Positions 41,653-50,699 of a stretch of 64,000 nt of DNA are shown here, piece after piece. Position 1 is the stretch's first letter. Each line of letters starts with the position of its first letter. Under the pieces are notes generated by a model, which was given only the letters and a program-made list of their open reading frames with translations, searched no databases and was not told the DNA's origin. Source of the DNA: Methylomagnum ishizawai (GTDB taxonomy: Bacteria; Pseudomonadota; Gammaproteobacteria; Methylococcales; Methylococcaceae); assembly GCF_900155475.1 (NCBI RefSeq), contig NZ_FXAM01000001.1:979501-1043500 (forward strand). The letters are read 5' to 3'. A program made the position numbers and the translations under genes.

Positions 41653-43731
41653 TCATTCCACTATGTCGGTCCGTGCCGCCGTCCGCAGGGCCAGGGCTTG
41701 GTTGAGGAGGTCGTTGCGGGGGGCGTCGGAGGCTTCCCGGCGAGCCTGTTTTTGCAGTTGGTAGGCTTGTTCCAGCTTGGCGAGCGCGTCCGGGAACGGG
41801 ATGAACACCCCACCGCGTAATACCTCGATGGCGTCCTGGGTTTCCGCCATCGCCAGATGGACCATCTGCCCGGCCTGGGGCTGCGGCAGGGCCAGGGCTT
41901 TGGTGTCGAGGGCGTTGGCGCTGCGGATGTTCTCCAACACGTTGATGGACCTCAGGAACAAGGCCACGGCCTGGACCTGCGAGGAATCGATGCGGGTCTG
42001 GCGGTTGGCTCCTTTGGAGGTGAACGCGCCGGGCGAATTGTTGAAGCTGTCGGTGTTGTAATAGGCCACCGCCTCTTCCAGGGTGGCGACGCTGTTGTTG
42101 TGGAAGAACGGGGCGGTGTCGGCGGCTTCGATCAGCGAGGGCGTGTTGAAGCGGTTCAGGCGTGGGTGGGCGGCGGGCCGGACTCCGCGGGGATCGAGGC
42201 TGCCGTCGCTGTAGCAGGCCCGGTCGAAGTCGGGGCCGCAATCGGTCTGCAATTGCTGGCCGAAGCCGCCGTCGTAGGCCACGGTGGGGTCGGCCAGGTG
42301 ATGGAGCTGGTCGCGCATCCGCTCGACCCCGGTGTCGCGGGTCGGGTTGGCGAGGGTGGTCGAACTCATCGCCCCGGCGTTCATATGGCAGCCATTGCAA
42401 TTGGCGCTCTGGCCGAACACCGGCTGTTGGCCGGCGTCCATCGGGTTTTGCTTCTGGTCGAACAGCGCCTTGCCGCGTTCCACCATCGGTGATTTGAATT
42501 TCAGCGCGGCCAGGATCACCTCGGAATCGCGGCCCAGGGACAGCATGTAGGCTTCCAGGGCGTCGAGTTCGGCCTCGGTGGGCAGGCGGAAATCCACGCC
42601 CTCGACCCGTGCCAGCGTACGCGGCAGATGCTGGCGCACCGCGCCCTTGGCGAAATCGCGCAGCGAACCGCCATCCGGGGCGCCATCCTGCGACCAACCG
42701 ATGGCCTGGGCTGTTTGGCCGCTTTGCTCGAAATAATCCGAATCCTCCTGGAATTCCCCGCCCATGGCCTTGGTTTCGAACCCGAGCGAGCTGGACAGGG
42801 CCAGCAAATGCGGGGCGCCGCGCATCACGCCGGGCTTGTCGAAGCCGTCCACATTGGCGAGGAACAAGCCGAATTGCCGCAGCAAGGCCGGTTTCTCCAA
42901 ATCCTTGAGGGCGGGGTTGGTTTCCGCCACGAACAAGGGGTCGGTGGGCGGCAGCTTGGCGATGTATTGGGGATCGATGGTGTGGTTGTGATCGGGCCGG
43001 TGGCAGGTGGCGCAGGTCCGGCCATTGCCGCCGAAGGTTTCCTTGGTGAACAGCCTACGGCCCTGGGCGATCAACTGCTCCAGGCTGGGTTTGTTGCCAT
43101 CGGCCGCCATCGCCACCTTGGGCAGCAGGAAATCGAAGGCCGGGGACATGGGGGCTGGCTCCGCGCCGGGCGGGCCGATCCGCGCCGCCGTCCAGGCCTG
43201 GACGGTGTAGCGGAGCCGCTGGAACAGGTTGGGCGAACCCGCCAACAAGCCCGCGGCGGCGGGATCGTCCCCGGCCCGGACCACGGCGATGGCATCCAGG
43301 GTGAAGCCGGCCTGGCGGTCGCGGTCCAGGCGGGTGGAGAGCGCGAGCCTTTGCCCGTCCGGGGTCAGGGTGCCGAGTTTGAAGGCGGCGGGCCGGGCCG
43401 GGGCGTGGCGGTCGAGCAGCCAAGCCTCGTAGGCTGTGCCCGCCGGTAGTCCCGTGGCTTCGACCCGCATCCAGCCATCGGCCAAATCCAGCGTGGCCCG
43501 CCCACCCGCGTCGGCGCTGGATTTCGACAAGGCCCAGGTGGGCGTCAGTCCCACGGCCATCCGCCGGTTTCCTTCTTCCCGGTGGCCCGCTTCCCAACGG
43601 TTGAATAAACGGCCCAGGGTGGCGGGATCGCCATGGCCGGTGAACAGGGGTTCGGGGCTGCGCGGGGCGAACAGGGCGAATGCCCAAAGGCCGGCCAAGG
43701 CCGCGGTGACGAGTAGTTTTTGATGCTTCAT
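41653..43731 (-). CDS. Exported di-heme cytochrome c (SACCP/CCP-MauG-like)
   Basis: The 692-residue protein has an N-terminal export signal (LLVTAALAGLWAFALFA). Residues 60-190 form a beta domain (TPTWALSKSSADAGG, LDLADGWMRVEATGLPAGTAYEAWLLD). Two c-type haem sites follow: CATCH about residue 240 and CNGCH about residue 450. Text such as RLFTKETFGGNGRTC, PALLRQFGLFLANVDG, RFNTPSLIEAADTAPFFHNNSVATLEEAVAYYN and FLRSIN is typical of bacterial di-heme peroxidases. The size is close to the surface-associated cytochrome c peroxidase of methanotrophs. A protective peroxidase or an oxidase that makes a Trp-derived cofactor are both possible. It lies upstream of the CorA-like gene on the same strand. 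Confidence 0.8.
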   Translation of the reverse strand: MKHQKLLVTAALAGLWAFALFAPRSPEPLFTGHGDPATLGRLFNRWEAGHREEGNRRMAVGLTPTWALSKSSADAGGRATLDLADGWMRVEATGLPAGTAYEAWLLDRHAPARPAAFKLGTLTPDGQRLALSTRLDRDRQAGFTLDAIAVVRAGDDPAAAGLLAGSPNLFQRLRYTVQAWTAARIGPPGAEPAPMSPAFDFLLPKVAMAADGNKPSLEQLIAQGRRLFTKETFGGNGRTCATCHRPDHNHTIDPQYIAKLPPTDPLFVAETNPALKDLEKPALLRQFGLFLANVDGFDKPGVMRGAPHLLALSSSLGFETKAMGGEFQEDSDYFEQSGQTAQAIGWSQDGAPDGGSLRDFAKGAVRQHLPRTLARVEGVDFRLPTEAELDALEAYMLSLGRDSEVILAALKFKSPMVERGKALFDQKQNPMDAGQQPVFGQSANCNGCHMNAGAMSSTTLANPTRDTGVERMRDQLHHLADPTVAYDGGFGQQLQTDCGPDFDRACYSDGSLDPRGVRPAAHPRLNRFNTPSLIEAADTAPFFHNNSVATLEEAVAYYNTDSFNNSPGAFTSKGANRQTRIDSSQVQAVALFLRSINVLENIRSANALDTKALALPQPQAGQMVHLAMAETQDAIEVLRGGVFIPFPDALAKLEQAYQLQKQARREASDAPRNDLLNQALALRTAARTDIVE

Positions 43732-44035
43732 GGCGATATCGGTGTTTCGGGGGGCTGAGGAGGCGCATATGCCTGGATTGGTCCTGCCGGGAGCCGGGTC
43801 TGGCGGGAAGGGTGGCTATGTCGGATAGCGGAGGCTTATCCCATACATCCAGTGCGGGCAATCCGGGAGCAATAAGCGCACCAAGGGATGGGAACGGGGG
43901 TGGATCGGGATTCGCCGTGGGAAGTGGGATGCGTGTGGGGTTGGCGGTGGCGGGCGGGGTCGGTTCCTCTGGCAAGCGCTTCAATGCATATGGCATTTGG
44001 CGCAAATTGACTGGGGTATGCGGCGCATGGCGCGA
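43732..44035. other. Intergenic region, nothing clear
   Basis: This 304-base stretch lies between the PepSY-type remnant and the cytochrome gene. Overlapping open frames are present on both strands but have no ribosome-binding site or recognisable motif. It should contain the cytochrome promoter; none could be picked with confidence. Confidence 0.4.
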
Positions 44036-44230
44036 TCATGCGGGATACTTGGGTGGCGCTCGGGGGATAACCCCGCCCGGTGGGTTGAGGCTGTTCCGCC
44101 GTGTTTTGCCGTGCGCGGCCCGCCGTTTCTGTAGCCAGCGGATCAGGCCGATCAACGCCAGGAACAACCCCAGCCAGAGATGCACCTTCAACCACAGCTT
44201 GCGGCGGGCCTTGAGCCGGGCCAGCCGCAA
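44036..44230 (-). pseudogene. Remnant of a PepSY-type membrane protein gene
   Basis: The frame gives LARLKARRKLWLKVHLWLGLF, the first helix of PepSY-associated membrane proteins that often accompany siderophore receptors, followed at once by LIGLIRWLQKRRAAHGK, which reads like the C-terminal helix end of the same family. The several hundred residues that should separate them are missing, so an internal deletion is likely. The preceding frame (SDGKHELDKAPKRFGG) is offset by one base, hinting at a frameshift as well. It lies 88 bases after the interrupted receptor gene, on the same strand. Confidence 0.5.
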
Positions 44231-45591
44231 GCTATGGCGTCCAGCGGGCCGATCCCGCCGAACCGCTTCGGGGCCTTGTCCAGCTCGTGCTTGCCATCGC
44301 TTTTCCCCTGCGCCCGCTTAAAACTCCACCCGCACCGAACCCAGGAAAGTGATGGGCTGGCCTGCCGTGATGCCCACAGGACCGCTGGAACTGGCGTAGT
44401 AGGTCTTGTCGAGCAGGTTGTAAACGTTGAACTGGGTGGTGATTTTCGATCCGAGTTGTTTGAAGCTGTAGGCGATACTGGCATCCCAGCGCGTAAAGCC
44501 CGGCAATTGGAAAGAGTTGGCGTTGTCGCCTTGGCGCTGGCCGCGGGCGAAGACCCCGGTCCCGATGCTCAAGCCCTCCAAAACCCCGGCGTCGAATTCA
44601 TACTTGGTCCACAGGTTCCCCGAATTCAGAGGCACCCCCATGAGTTGGTTGCCTTCGTTGCCACTGTTGTCCTTGGTGATCTTGGCATCGGTATAGGCAT
44701 AACTACCGAGCAGGCTCCAGTTCGGCGTCAGCTTGCCGGTGAAATCCAACTCCACGCCCCGGCTACGCGCTTCGCCGACCGAAACGCTGAAGCGGATATC
44801 GTTGGGATCGGGCGTCAGGATGTTGCGCTTGGTGATGTCGTAAAACGCCAGCGTCGCGTTCAGGCGCTGGTCGAACCATTCGGTCTTGATGCCGACCTCG
44901 CCCTGCTGGGCGGTTTCCGGGGAGAACGGCTGGCCACTGGCGGATTGGCCACCATTGGGCGTGCCGAAGGACTCCACATAATTGCCATAGACCGACAACC
45001 ACGACCAAGGTTGATACAGGACGCCGACCCGCGGGTTAAAAGCATCGTCGTTGACCGGGGTCATCTGTATATTGCCAAAGGAGAGGTTGGAGAACCCCGT
45101 GCTATATTCCGCCCAGTTATAACGTCCACCGCCCAGGATATGCAGCTTGTCCCATAGGGTGATTTGGTCCTGGAAATAAATTCCATACCAAGTTTCATCT
45201 TGTTTATAGAAAAAGTTATTAGGCAATTGCTTGATGGCGTCGGTATTCGCGACCACCAAGCTGTTGTTTGGATTGTAAATATCGATAGGCGGTACCAGGG
45301 ACGAATAGTCGCTGTAACTGTTCCCGGAACTTTGGTTGAACTGGAAGAAGTCGAAACCCACCAAAACCTCATGCCGTGCTATGCCGGTGGCGAATTTACC
45401 CACGAGGTCCAGATTGGTGGTGTAGGTGGAACGGTTCTGTTTGACATGGTTATCCAGCCCCCTGACCAGGAATTGGTCGTTTTCCATATTGGAATGCCAG
45501 AGGCTGGGTTGAAAATAGTCAGCGGAGTTGTACAGGAACCGGTTGGTGATATGCCAATCCTCGTTGAACTTGAAGGTCCAATCTATTCCAA

Positions 45592-45601
45592 CTAGGTATC
45601 T
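45592..45601. repeat. Target-site duplication, left copy
   Basis: CTAGGTATCT directly precedes the left end of the IS and is repeated exactly at 46830-46839. The 10-bp length falls in the range known for ISAs1-family insertions. Confidence 0.95.
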
Positions 45602-46829
45602 CAGGGCAATCGCACGAAGGAAAGCTTGACAGCATAGGGCCATAAGTGGTTGATGGCGGGTCTTTGCCTTGGACAAGGAGCCCCGATGGAAACCGCCGAG
45701 AAGAAGCCGCTGCTGGAGCATTTCGCCGACCTGGAAGACCCGCGCACCCGCCAATCCCGACATGATTTGAAGGAGTTGCTGCTGGTGGCGGTCTGCGCGG
45801 TATTGAGCGGAGCGGACGGCTGGGCGGCGGTGGCGTTGTGGGGCCGGGCCAAGCTGCCGTGGCTGCGGCGGTTCCTGCCGTTCGAGAACGGGGTGGCCTC
45901 GCACGACACGTTCGGACGGGTGTTCGCGCTGCTGGACGCGGCGGGATTCGAGGAGCGGTTCATCGCCTGGATGGGCGGGGTGTGCGGGGCGCTGGCGGGG
46001 CTGCAAGTGGCCATCGACGGCAAGACGGCCAAGCGGTCGAAGTCGGCGGGCGGGAAGGCGCTGCACTTGGTGTCGGCGTATGCCCATGGGCTTGGGCTGG
46101 CGTTGGGGCAGGTGAGGACGGCGGAGAAGTCGAACGAGATCACGGCCATCCCGGAGTTGCTGGACGCCCTGCTGCTCAGGGGCTGCGTCGTGACCCTCGA
46201 CGCCATGGGCTGCCAGAAGGCCATCGCCGCGAAGATCGTGGGGCAGGAGGCCGACTACGTGCTGAGCGTGAAGAACAACCAGCCCGGCCTCGCGGCGGCC
46301 CTGGACGGCTTCTTCGACGAGGGCGGGCGCGACGGTTGGGAAGGCAGGCCCCACACCCACGCCGAATGGGTGGAGAAGGACCATGGCCGGATCGAAACCC
46401 GCCGCTGCGTGGTCGCAGAGGATGTGGACGGACGGGTGGACCGCGCCGACTGGCCGGGGGTCAGGACGCTCGCCATGGTCGAGGCCATCCGCGAGGTGGG
46501 CGGGACCACCAGCCGCGAGCGGAGGTATTACATCAGTTCGCTGAGCGTGGACGCCGCCCGTATGGGCGAAATCGTGCGGGGACACTGGGGCGTGGAGAAT
46601 GGCCTGCACTGGTCTTTGGATATTGCCTTCGGCGAGGACCAGGCCCGGATGCGCGAGGGCAACTCGGCGGAGAACTTCTCCATCCTGCGCCGCATCGCCC
46701 TCAACCTGCTCCGCCAGGACAAAACCACCAAGGCCGGCATCAAGAACCGGCGGTTGCTGGCCGGATGGAACGACGAGTACCGCCAACATATCCTCGGAAT
46801 TCAAACACTTGCTTGATGCGATTGCCCTG
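45602..46829 (+). mobile_element. ISAs1-family insertion sequence, 1228 bp, complete
   Basis: The element is bounded by imperfect inverted repeats starting CAGGGCAATCGCA: left 45602-45619 (continuing CGAAG), right 46812-46829 read on the minus strand (continuing TCAAG), matching at 16 of 18 positions. It carries one transposase gene whose stop lies within the right repeat. It interrupts the receptor gene in opposite orientation. Exact duplication and an intact transposase frame indicate a recent insertion and a probably active element. Confidence 0.95.
45686..46816 (+). CDS. ISAs1-family transposase
   Basis: The ATG at 45686 is preceded by ACAAGGAG. The 376-residue DDE transposase has the N-terminal helical domain typical of the family (LLEHFADLEDPRTRQSRHDLKELLLVAVCAVLSGADGW-type), the first catalytic Asp in QVAIDGKTAKRS, the second in CVVTLDAMGCQKAIA, the segment EADYVLSVKNNQP, and the Glu region with HWGVENGLHWSLDIAFGEDQAR. 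The frame is intact from start to stop, so the protein should be active. Confidence 0.95.
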   Translation: METAEKKPLLEHFADLEDPRTRQSRHDLKELLLVAVCAVLSGADGWAAVALWGRAKLPWLRRFLPFENGVASHDTFGRVFALLDAAGFEERFIAWMGGVCGALAGLQVAIDGKTAKRSKSAGGKALHLVSAYAHGLGLALGQVRTAEKSNEITAIPELLDALLLRGCVVTLDAMGCQKAIAAKIVGQEADYVLSVKNNQPGLAAALDGFFDEGGRDGWEGRPHTHAEWVEKDHGRIETRRCVVAEDVDGRVDRADWPGVRTLAMVEAIREVGGTTSRERRYYISSLSVDAARMGEIVRGHWGVENGLHWSLDIAFGEDQARMREGNSAENFSILRRIALNLLRQDKTTKAGIKNRRLLAGWNDEYRQHILGIQTLA

Positions 46830-46839
46830 CTAGGTATCT
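46830..46839. repeat. Target-site duplication, right copy
   Basis: CTAGGTATCT directly follows the right end of the IS and matches 45592-45601 at all ten positions. Confidence 0.95.
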
Positions 46840-48080
46840 GTCCTGGGTGCTGGGGTTGTATTGGGACCAGCGGTCGTCCAGGTAGCGGCTGATGGGGATT
46901 TGCGCCGGACGGTTGCCAACGGCGGGAATGCCGCCGTCCTGGACGAAGCTGTAATGCTGATATTCAAAATCCAGGTTGACTTCCAGCGGGTCGATGGGCC
47001 GCCAAGTCAGCGAAGGTGCCACCAGCAGGTTTTCCTGCGAGACGAAATCCCGGAACGAATCGTTGCTGCGGTAGGCGATGTTGGCACGGTACAGCAGGGA
47101 GCCATCGTCCAGCACCGGGCCGGTGGCATCCACCGTGGTGCGGTATAGGTTGTAGGAACCGAATTGCTGTTGCACCGAGTAGTACGGTTGGTCCAAGGGC
47201 CGCTTGGTGACCAGATTGACCAAACCACCGGGTTGCAAGCGCCCGAACAATACCGCCGCCGGGCCTTTCAGGACTTCGACCTGGCTCAGGTTGGCGGTTT
47301 CCAGGGCCGACAGGTTGGTCAGCCGCAGGCCATTGCGGTAGATATTGTTATTGGTATCGAAGCCGCGGATGTTGAAGTTAACGTAGAAATCATCGGCGGA
47401 TTGCACGCCGCTGACGTTTTTCACGGCGTCCTTGATGTCGATGACCTGCTGGTCGTCCATCACCTGCCGGGGCACCACCTGGATCGACATCGGCGTTTCC
47501 ATGATCGGCGTGTCGGTCTTGGTCGCCGTGGTCGATCGGGGGATGTAGTAGCGCTGGCGCAGTTCCTGTTCGGCTTGGTAGCGGGGATGGGCATAGCTGT
47601 CGCTGACTTCCACGGTGCCCAGGGAAACCGGGCCGCTGTGCGGTTGCTGCTCCGCGCCGGAAACGGGCGTCCCGGCCGGCTTGGCGGCGGGTTCCAGGGC
47701 CACGGTGTTGTCGCCCACGACCTTGGCCTGCAAGGGGGCCGCGGCCAGCAGCAAGTTCAGGGCTTCCTCGCGGGTATGCCGCCCCTGCACGCCGGGGCTG
47801 CTCTGGTGTTCGGCCAAGGCCGCGTCGTAGACGATCTGCCAGCCATCGACCGCCGCGAGCCGGTTCAGGGCGTTGCCCAACGCACCGGGAGGAATGGCGT
47901 AGTCTTGGGTATTCGAGGCCATGGATGCCAAGGGGAACAGGCCGGTCAGGGCCAGGACCAGCGGGGACCGGGCTTGGAGGGGGAAATTCATCGGGGGGTC
48001 TCCTGTGATGGCTGTTGCGGGTGTGTCTCCGGGTGAAGACGCGCCACGGCGGCAATCGAGGAGGTCGATGGTGAAAAAAA

Positions 48081-49049
48081 TCAGTGGTGGATCAACACCA
48101 GCCATTCGCCCAGCCGGGTGGAACGCAGGCCCAGCGAGCGCTCCAAGGCGTCCACCGCCGCCAGCGGCGGCGCGGTGTGGAACACGCCGCTGACCCGGCG
48201 GTCGGCGAGTCCTGGGTCGGCGAGCAGGATACGTCCGCGCCGCGCCCGGTTCAGGCGGGCCACCACCTCGCCCAGGGGTTCGTCCTGGAACACCAGGAGT
48301 CCGCGCCGCCATGCCCCCGCCAAGGCGGGATCGACCCGTTCCACCGGACCCGGACCGCGTGTCGAGACCGAGACCCGCTGGCCCTCGCCCAGATCGACCG
48401 CCACCCCGGTCGCGCCGCGCACCGCCACGCGATGCTCGAACACGGTGACTTCCACCTTGTCGTCCCCGCGCCGCACCTCGAACGCCGTGCCCAGCGCGGT
48501 GGCCGACACCCCGTCGGCCAGTACCCGGAAAGGCCGGGCGGGGTCGGGCGCGACTTGGAACCAGGCTTCCCCCGCCAGCAACTCCAGTTCCCTGGCGTCG
48601 GGCCGGTCGTGCAGGGCCAGGGCCGAGCGGCTGTTGAGCTGGACTTTGGAGCCGTCCGGCAACTCGAACAGGCGGGTTTCGCCCGCCGCGGCTTGGTAGT
48701 CGGCCCGCCAATCGACCAGCGGATCGGTCCCGGCCAGCACCGCGAGGGCGAGGGCGGCGGCGAGGCCCGGCCAGCGCCAGGATGGGGACGGGCGGGGCTT
48801 GCGGACGGGCGTGGGCGGCGGGACGTTCCGGGGGGATGCCGCGGCTGGAGGAATGGATGGGCGCAATGCGTCCAATTCGCCCCAAAGCCGTTCCACCCGC
48901 GCGAAGGCTTGCCGGTGGGCGGGATCGGCGGCCAGCCAGGCCTCGAAAGCCGACCGCTGCTGCGGGGACAAGCCGCCCCCGTCGAGTTTCACCCACCAGG
49001 CACCGGCCTCGTCGGCCATCCGCTTCACTCCATCCACCTGCGCCTTCAT
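48081..49049 (-). CDS. fecR: FecR-type anti-sigma factor/transducer
   Basis: The 322-residue protein has an N-terminal cytoplasmic part (EAGAWWVKLDGGGLSPQQRSAFEAWLAADPAHRQAF, with the DUF4880 Trp-rich motif), a Pro-rich linker, one membrane helix (WPGLAAALALAVLAG), the periplasmic FecR domain (YQAAAGETRLFELPDGSKVQLNSRSAL, VLADGVSATALGTAFEV) and a C-terminal STN-like domain (LGEVVARLNRARRG, VSGVFHT). It holds the FecI-type sigma factor and is released by the receptor's STN domain. It is encoded 72 bases after the sigma factor gene and 89 bases before the disrupted receptor. Confidence 0.93.
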   Translation of the reverse strand: MKAQVDGVKRMADEAGAWWVKLDGGGLSPQQRSAFEAWLAADPAHRQAFARVERLWGELDALRPSIPPAAASPRNVPPPTPVRKPRPSPSWRWPGLAAALALAVLAGTDPLVDWRADYQAAAGETRLFELPDGSKVQLNSRSALALHDRPDARELELLAGEAWFQVAPDPARPFRVLADGVSATALGTAFEVRRGDDKVEVTVFEHRVAVRGATGVAVDLGEGQRVSVSTRGPGPVERVDPALAGAWRRGLLVFQDEPLGEVVARLNRARRGRILLADPGLADRRVSGVFHTAPPLAAVDALERSLGLRSTRLGEWLVLIHH

Positions 49050-49121
49050 CGCCTTGCTGTCCTCGTTTGATTAGGCCGCGCATTGTAAGGCGCATGGCCC
49101 CGCCGCCACAGGAGGCGGCCC

Positions 49122-49649
49122 TTAGGCTTCATCCAGGGATTGTTGCAAGCGGCTGAGGGCCAAACGCAGATGTTTTTCCACCATGTTGCGGGAGATGCCC
49201 AACCGGGCGGCGATTTCAGCCTGGTCCAGTCCTTCGAATTTGCGTAATACCAATACTTCCCGGCAGCGCGGCGGTAGCCCGTTCACCGCCCGCGACAGGA
49301 TTTCCAGCCGTTCGCGGTCGAGGGCGGTGCGCTCGGGGGTGGGTACCGCTCCCCAGTCTTCCGGGCCGGATGAGGGTTCGGGGTCCGCGTCGGCGTCGAA
49401 CACCCGCGCTTGGACCCGCCGCCGCCGCAAGTGGTCCACCACCAGATTGGCGGCGACCCTGAAGGCGTAGGCGCGGGGGTTGTCGATAGTCTGGGTCCGG
49501 GCGCTTTGCCATAGCCGCAACTGGGCTTCCTGGGCCAAATCGGCGGCGGCTTCCGGGCAGCCCAGCTTGCTGCGGAAATAGTGGATCAGTTCCTGGGTCA
49601 GGGTGTGGTCGCAGTGCGGGGCGGGAGCTTCGACATAGGGGGGAGGCAT
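49122..49649 (-). CDS. fecI: FecI-type ECF sigma factor
   Basis: The 175-residue protein has sigma region 2 (LIHYFRSKLGCPEAAADLAQEAQLRLW, then NPRAYAFRVAANLVVDHLRRRRV) and region 4 (LPPRCREVLVLRKFEGLDQAEIAARLGISRNMVEKHLRLAL). FecI-family features include the VEKHL helix. It would direct RNA polymerase to the receptor promoter when FecR is triggered by ligand-loaded receptor. With the receptor gene split by an IS, this circuit has lost its nearby input. The upstream gap is AT-rich; a clear Fur box was not found. Confidence 0.93.
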   Translation of the reverse strand: MPPPYVEAPAPHCDHTLTQELIHYFRSKLGCPEAAADLAQEAQLRLWQSARTQTIDNPRAYAFRVAANLVVDHLRRRRVQARVFDADADPEPSSGPEDWGAVPTPERTALDRERLEILSRAVNGLPPRCREVLVLRKFEGLDQAEIAARLGISRNMVEKHLRLALSRLQQSLDEA

Positions 49650-50029
49650 GGAGGCACGCGGTCATTCCGGGAACGGCTGGAATCCGCCGACAGCATAATC
49701 CGCGCCAATATGTGGGCTGAAGGTGGCTTTGGCGTGGAAGCCTCCTGTTCCTGCGCTGGGATTCCCGTGGCCAAATCCTGCTATCGGTTATTAAATGCCG
49801 TCACTTTTATATATGCGGCATATAACATATATATATGCGCGGCTTACCCAAGTGATGTGTGGGCTGGTTTCCAAGCCGGACTTGGAAGTTGACGTCGGCG
49901 TTGCGCACGTATTTCCCACGGCAGCCTAACAAAACCCTTGACGCCAGTCGGTTCCGGTGCTAATAAAGCGGTTTAGTGGGAAATTAATTGTTTCCTTTTA
50001 AGTAGCAAGAACGCAGCGCGGAGGTGGTT
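49650..50029. other. AT-rich divergent intergenic region with palindrome
   Basis: This 380-base gap lies between fecI and the membrane-protein gene. TATATGC-G-GCATATA (49810-49824) is a perfect palindrome of seven-base arms; it is followed by ACATATATATATGCGCGG, which repeats the TATATGC arm (about 49829-49837). A second AT-rich stretch (around 49978-50003) lies just before the membrane-protein gene. It likely holds both promoters and perhaps a regulator site. No gene is seen. Confidence 0.5.
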
Positions 50030-50569
50030 ATGAAACGTTTGTACTATCTCACCGACAACCTGGACAGCACCGAGCAAATCTCCAACGACATCCACCAAGC
50101 GGGGATCACCGACTGGAATTTCCATGTCATCAGCAAGGACGAGGCGGGGCTTTATCGCCGCCACATCCACGGGGCCAATCTGTTCCATAAGCAGGATGTG
50201 GTTTGCCACGCTGAATTCGGTGCGCTCATCGGCGTGGTCCTGGCGTTCTTCGCCACCCTCTACGCCAAGGAAATGGAGGTTTTCGGGCCGGAAACCAGCG
50301 GTTTCATGGATGTGGCGATCTTCGGTTTCATCGCGATGTTCGGCACTTGGCTCGGCGGCTTGGCCGGATTGGCGCGGGAAAACCAAGCCATCGCCAAATT
50401 CCACGACGCCATCGGCGCCGGCCAAAACCTGATCCTGGTCGATGTCCGTCGTCAAAAGGAGCCAGCTATCAAGGCGTTGATGGCCGCGCGGCACCCGGAA
50501 GCCCGCTTGGTGCAGGAAGGCTCCAACCTCGTCAATCCCTTGAAAATCCTATGGGATTCGGCGGCGTGA
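50030..50569 (+). CDS. Conserved membrane protein, DUF1269-like
   Basis: The ATG at 50030 follows GGAGG by five bases. The 179-residue protein begins [33 protein letters not shown], a small alpha/beta domain like that of stress-related DUF1269 and YflT-type proteins, then has two membrane helices ([17 protein letters not shown] and [21 protein letters not shown]) and a C-terminal cytoplasmic part ([19 protein letters not shown]). The glycine-rich second helix is also typical. No enzymatic motif is seen. It probably forms its own transcript and ends at a hairpin before miaB. Confidence 0.75.
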   Translation: MKRLYYLTDNLDSTEQISNDIHQAGITDWNFHVISKDEAGLYRRHIHGANLFHKQDVVCHAEFGALIGVVLAFFATLYAKEMEVFGPETSGFMDVAIFGFIAMFGTWLGGLAGLARENQAIAKFHDAIGAGQNLILVDVRRQKEPAIKALMAARHPEARLVQEGSNLVNPLKILWDSAA

Positions 50570-50577
50570 CGGAATAC

Positions 50578-50613
50578 GGGAACGGATCGCCCTGGATAGG
50601 GTATCCGTTTCCC
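50578..50613 (+). terminator. Possible terminator hairpin
   Basis: GGGAACGGAT (50578-50587) pairs with ATCCGTTTCCC (50603-50613) with a single bulge. It lies 9 bases after the membrane-protein stop. No T-tract follows. Confidence 0.35.
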
Positions 50614-50699
50614 GGAATTCGCCGGGGTTTGATGAGGGACGGGGGAAGGCGGCGAAATTTGGTAGAATCGCGGCATCGCCCACCGCCGCCCGCACTTTG

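Larger units (their letters stand above)
44318..47991 (-). pseudogene. TonB-dependent siderophore receptor/transducer (FpvA/FecA type), split by an IS
   Basis: The gene starts at the ATG at 47991 (AGGAGA upstream). The first 387 codons encode a signal peptide, an STN signalling domain (DYAIPPGALGNALNRLAAVDGW), and a plug domain (MSIQVVPRQVMDD, FNIRGFDTNN, VLKGPAAVLFGRLQPGGLVNLV). After the IS and one 10-bp duplication are removed, the frame runs on through RYLVGIDWTFKF to the barrel end (YNLLDKTYYAS, ITFLGSVRVEF). The intact form would have about 811 residues. The STN domain and the FecI/FecR genes just upstream mark a receptor that signals the presence of its ligand, probably a ferric siderophore, to the sigma factor. 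As it stands, the product should be truncated in the barrel and inactive. Confidence 0.9.

Noticed and set aside
43836-44321. Overlapping open frames on both strands between the cytochrome and receptor genes
   Set aside because: Composition is that of GC-rich chance frames; only the short helix at 44036-44230 resembles a known family.
44318-46804. An 828-codon minus-strand frame ending in the receptor barrel
   Set aside because: Its first half is antisense of the transposase gene; only the part after the IS boundary (45601 downward) belongs to the receptor.
46801-49095. A single 764-codon minus-strand frame covering fecR and the receptor start
   Set aside because: The first part is out of frame with fecR, which has clear domains in another frame; the real receptor start is the ATG at 47991.
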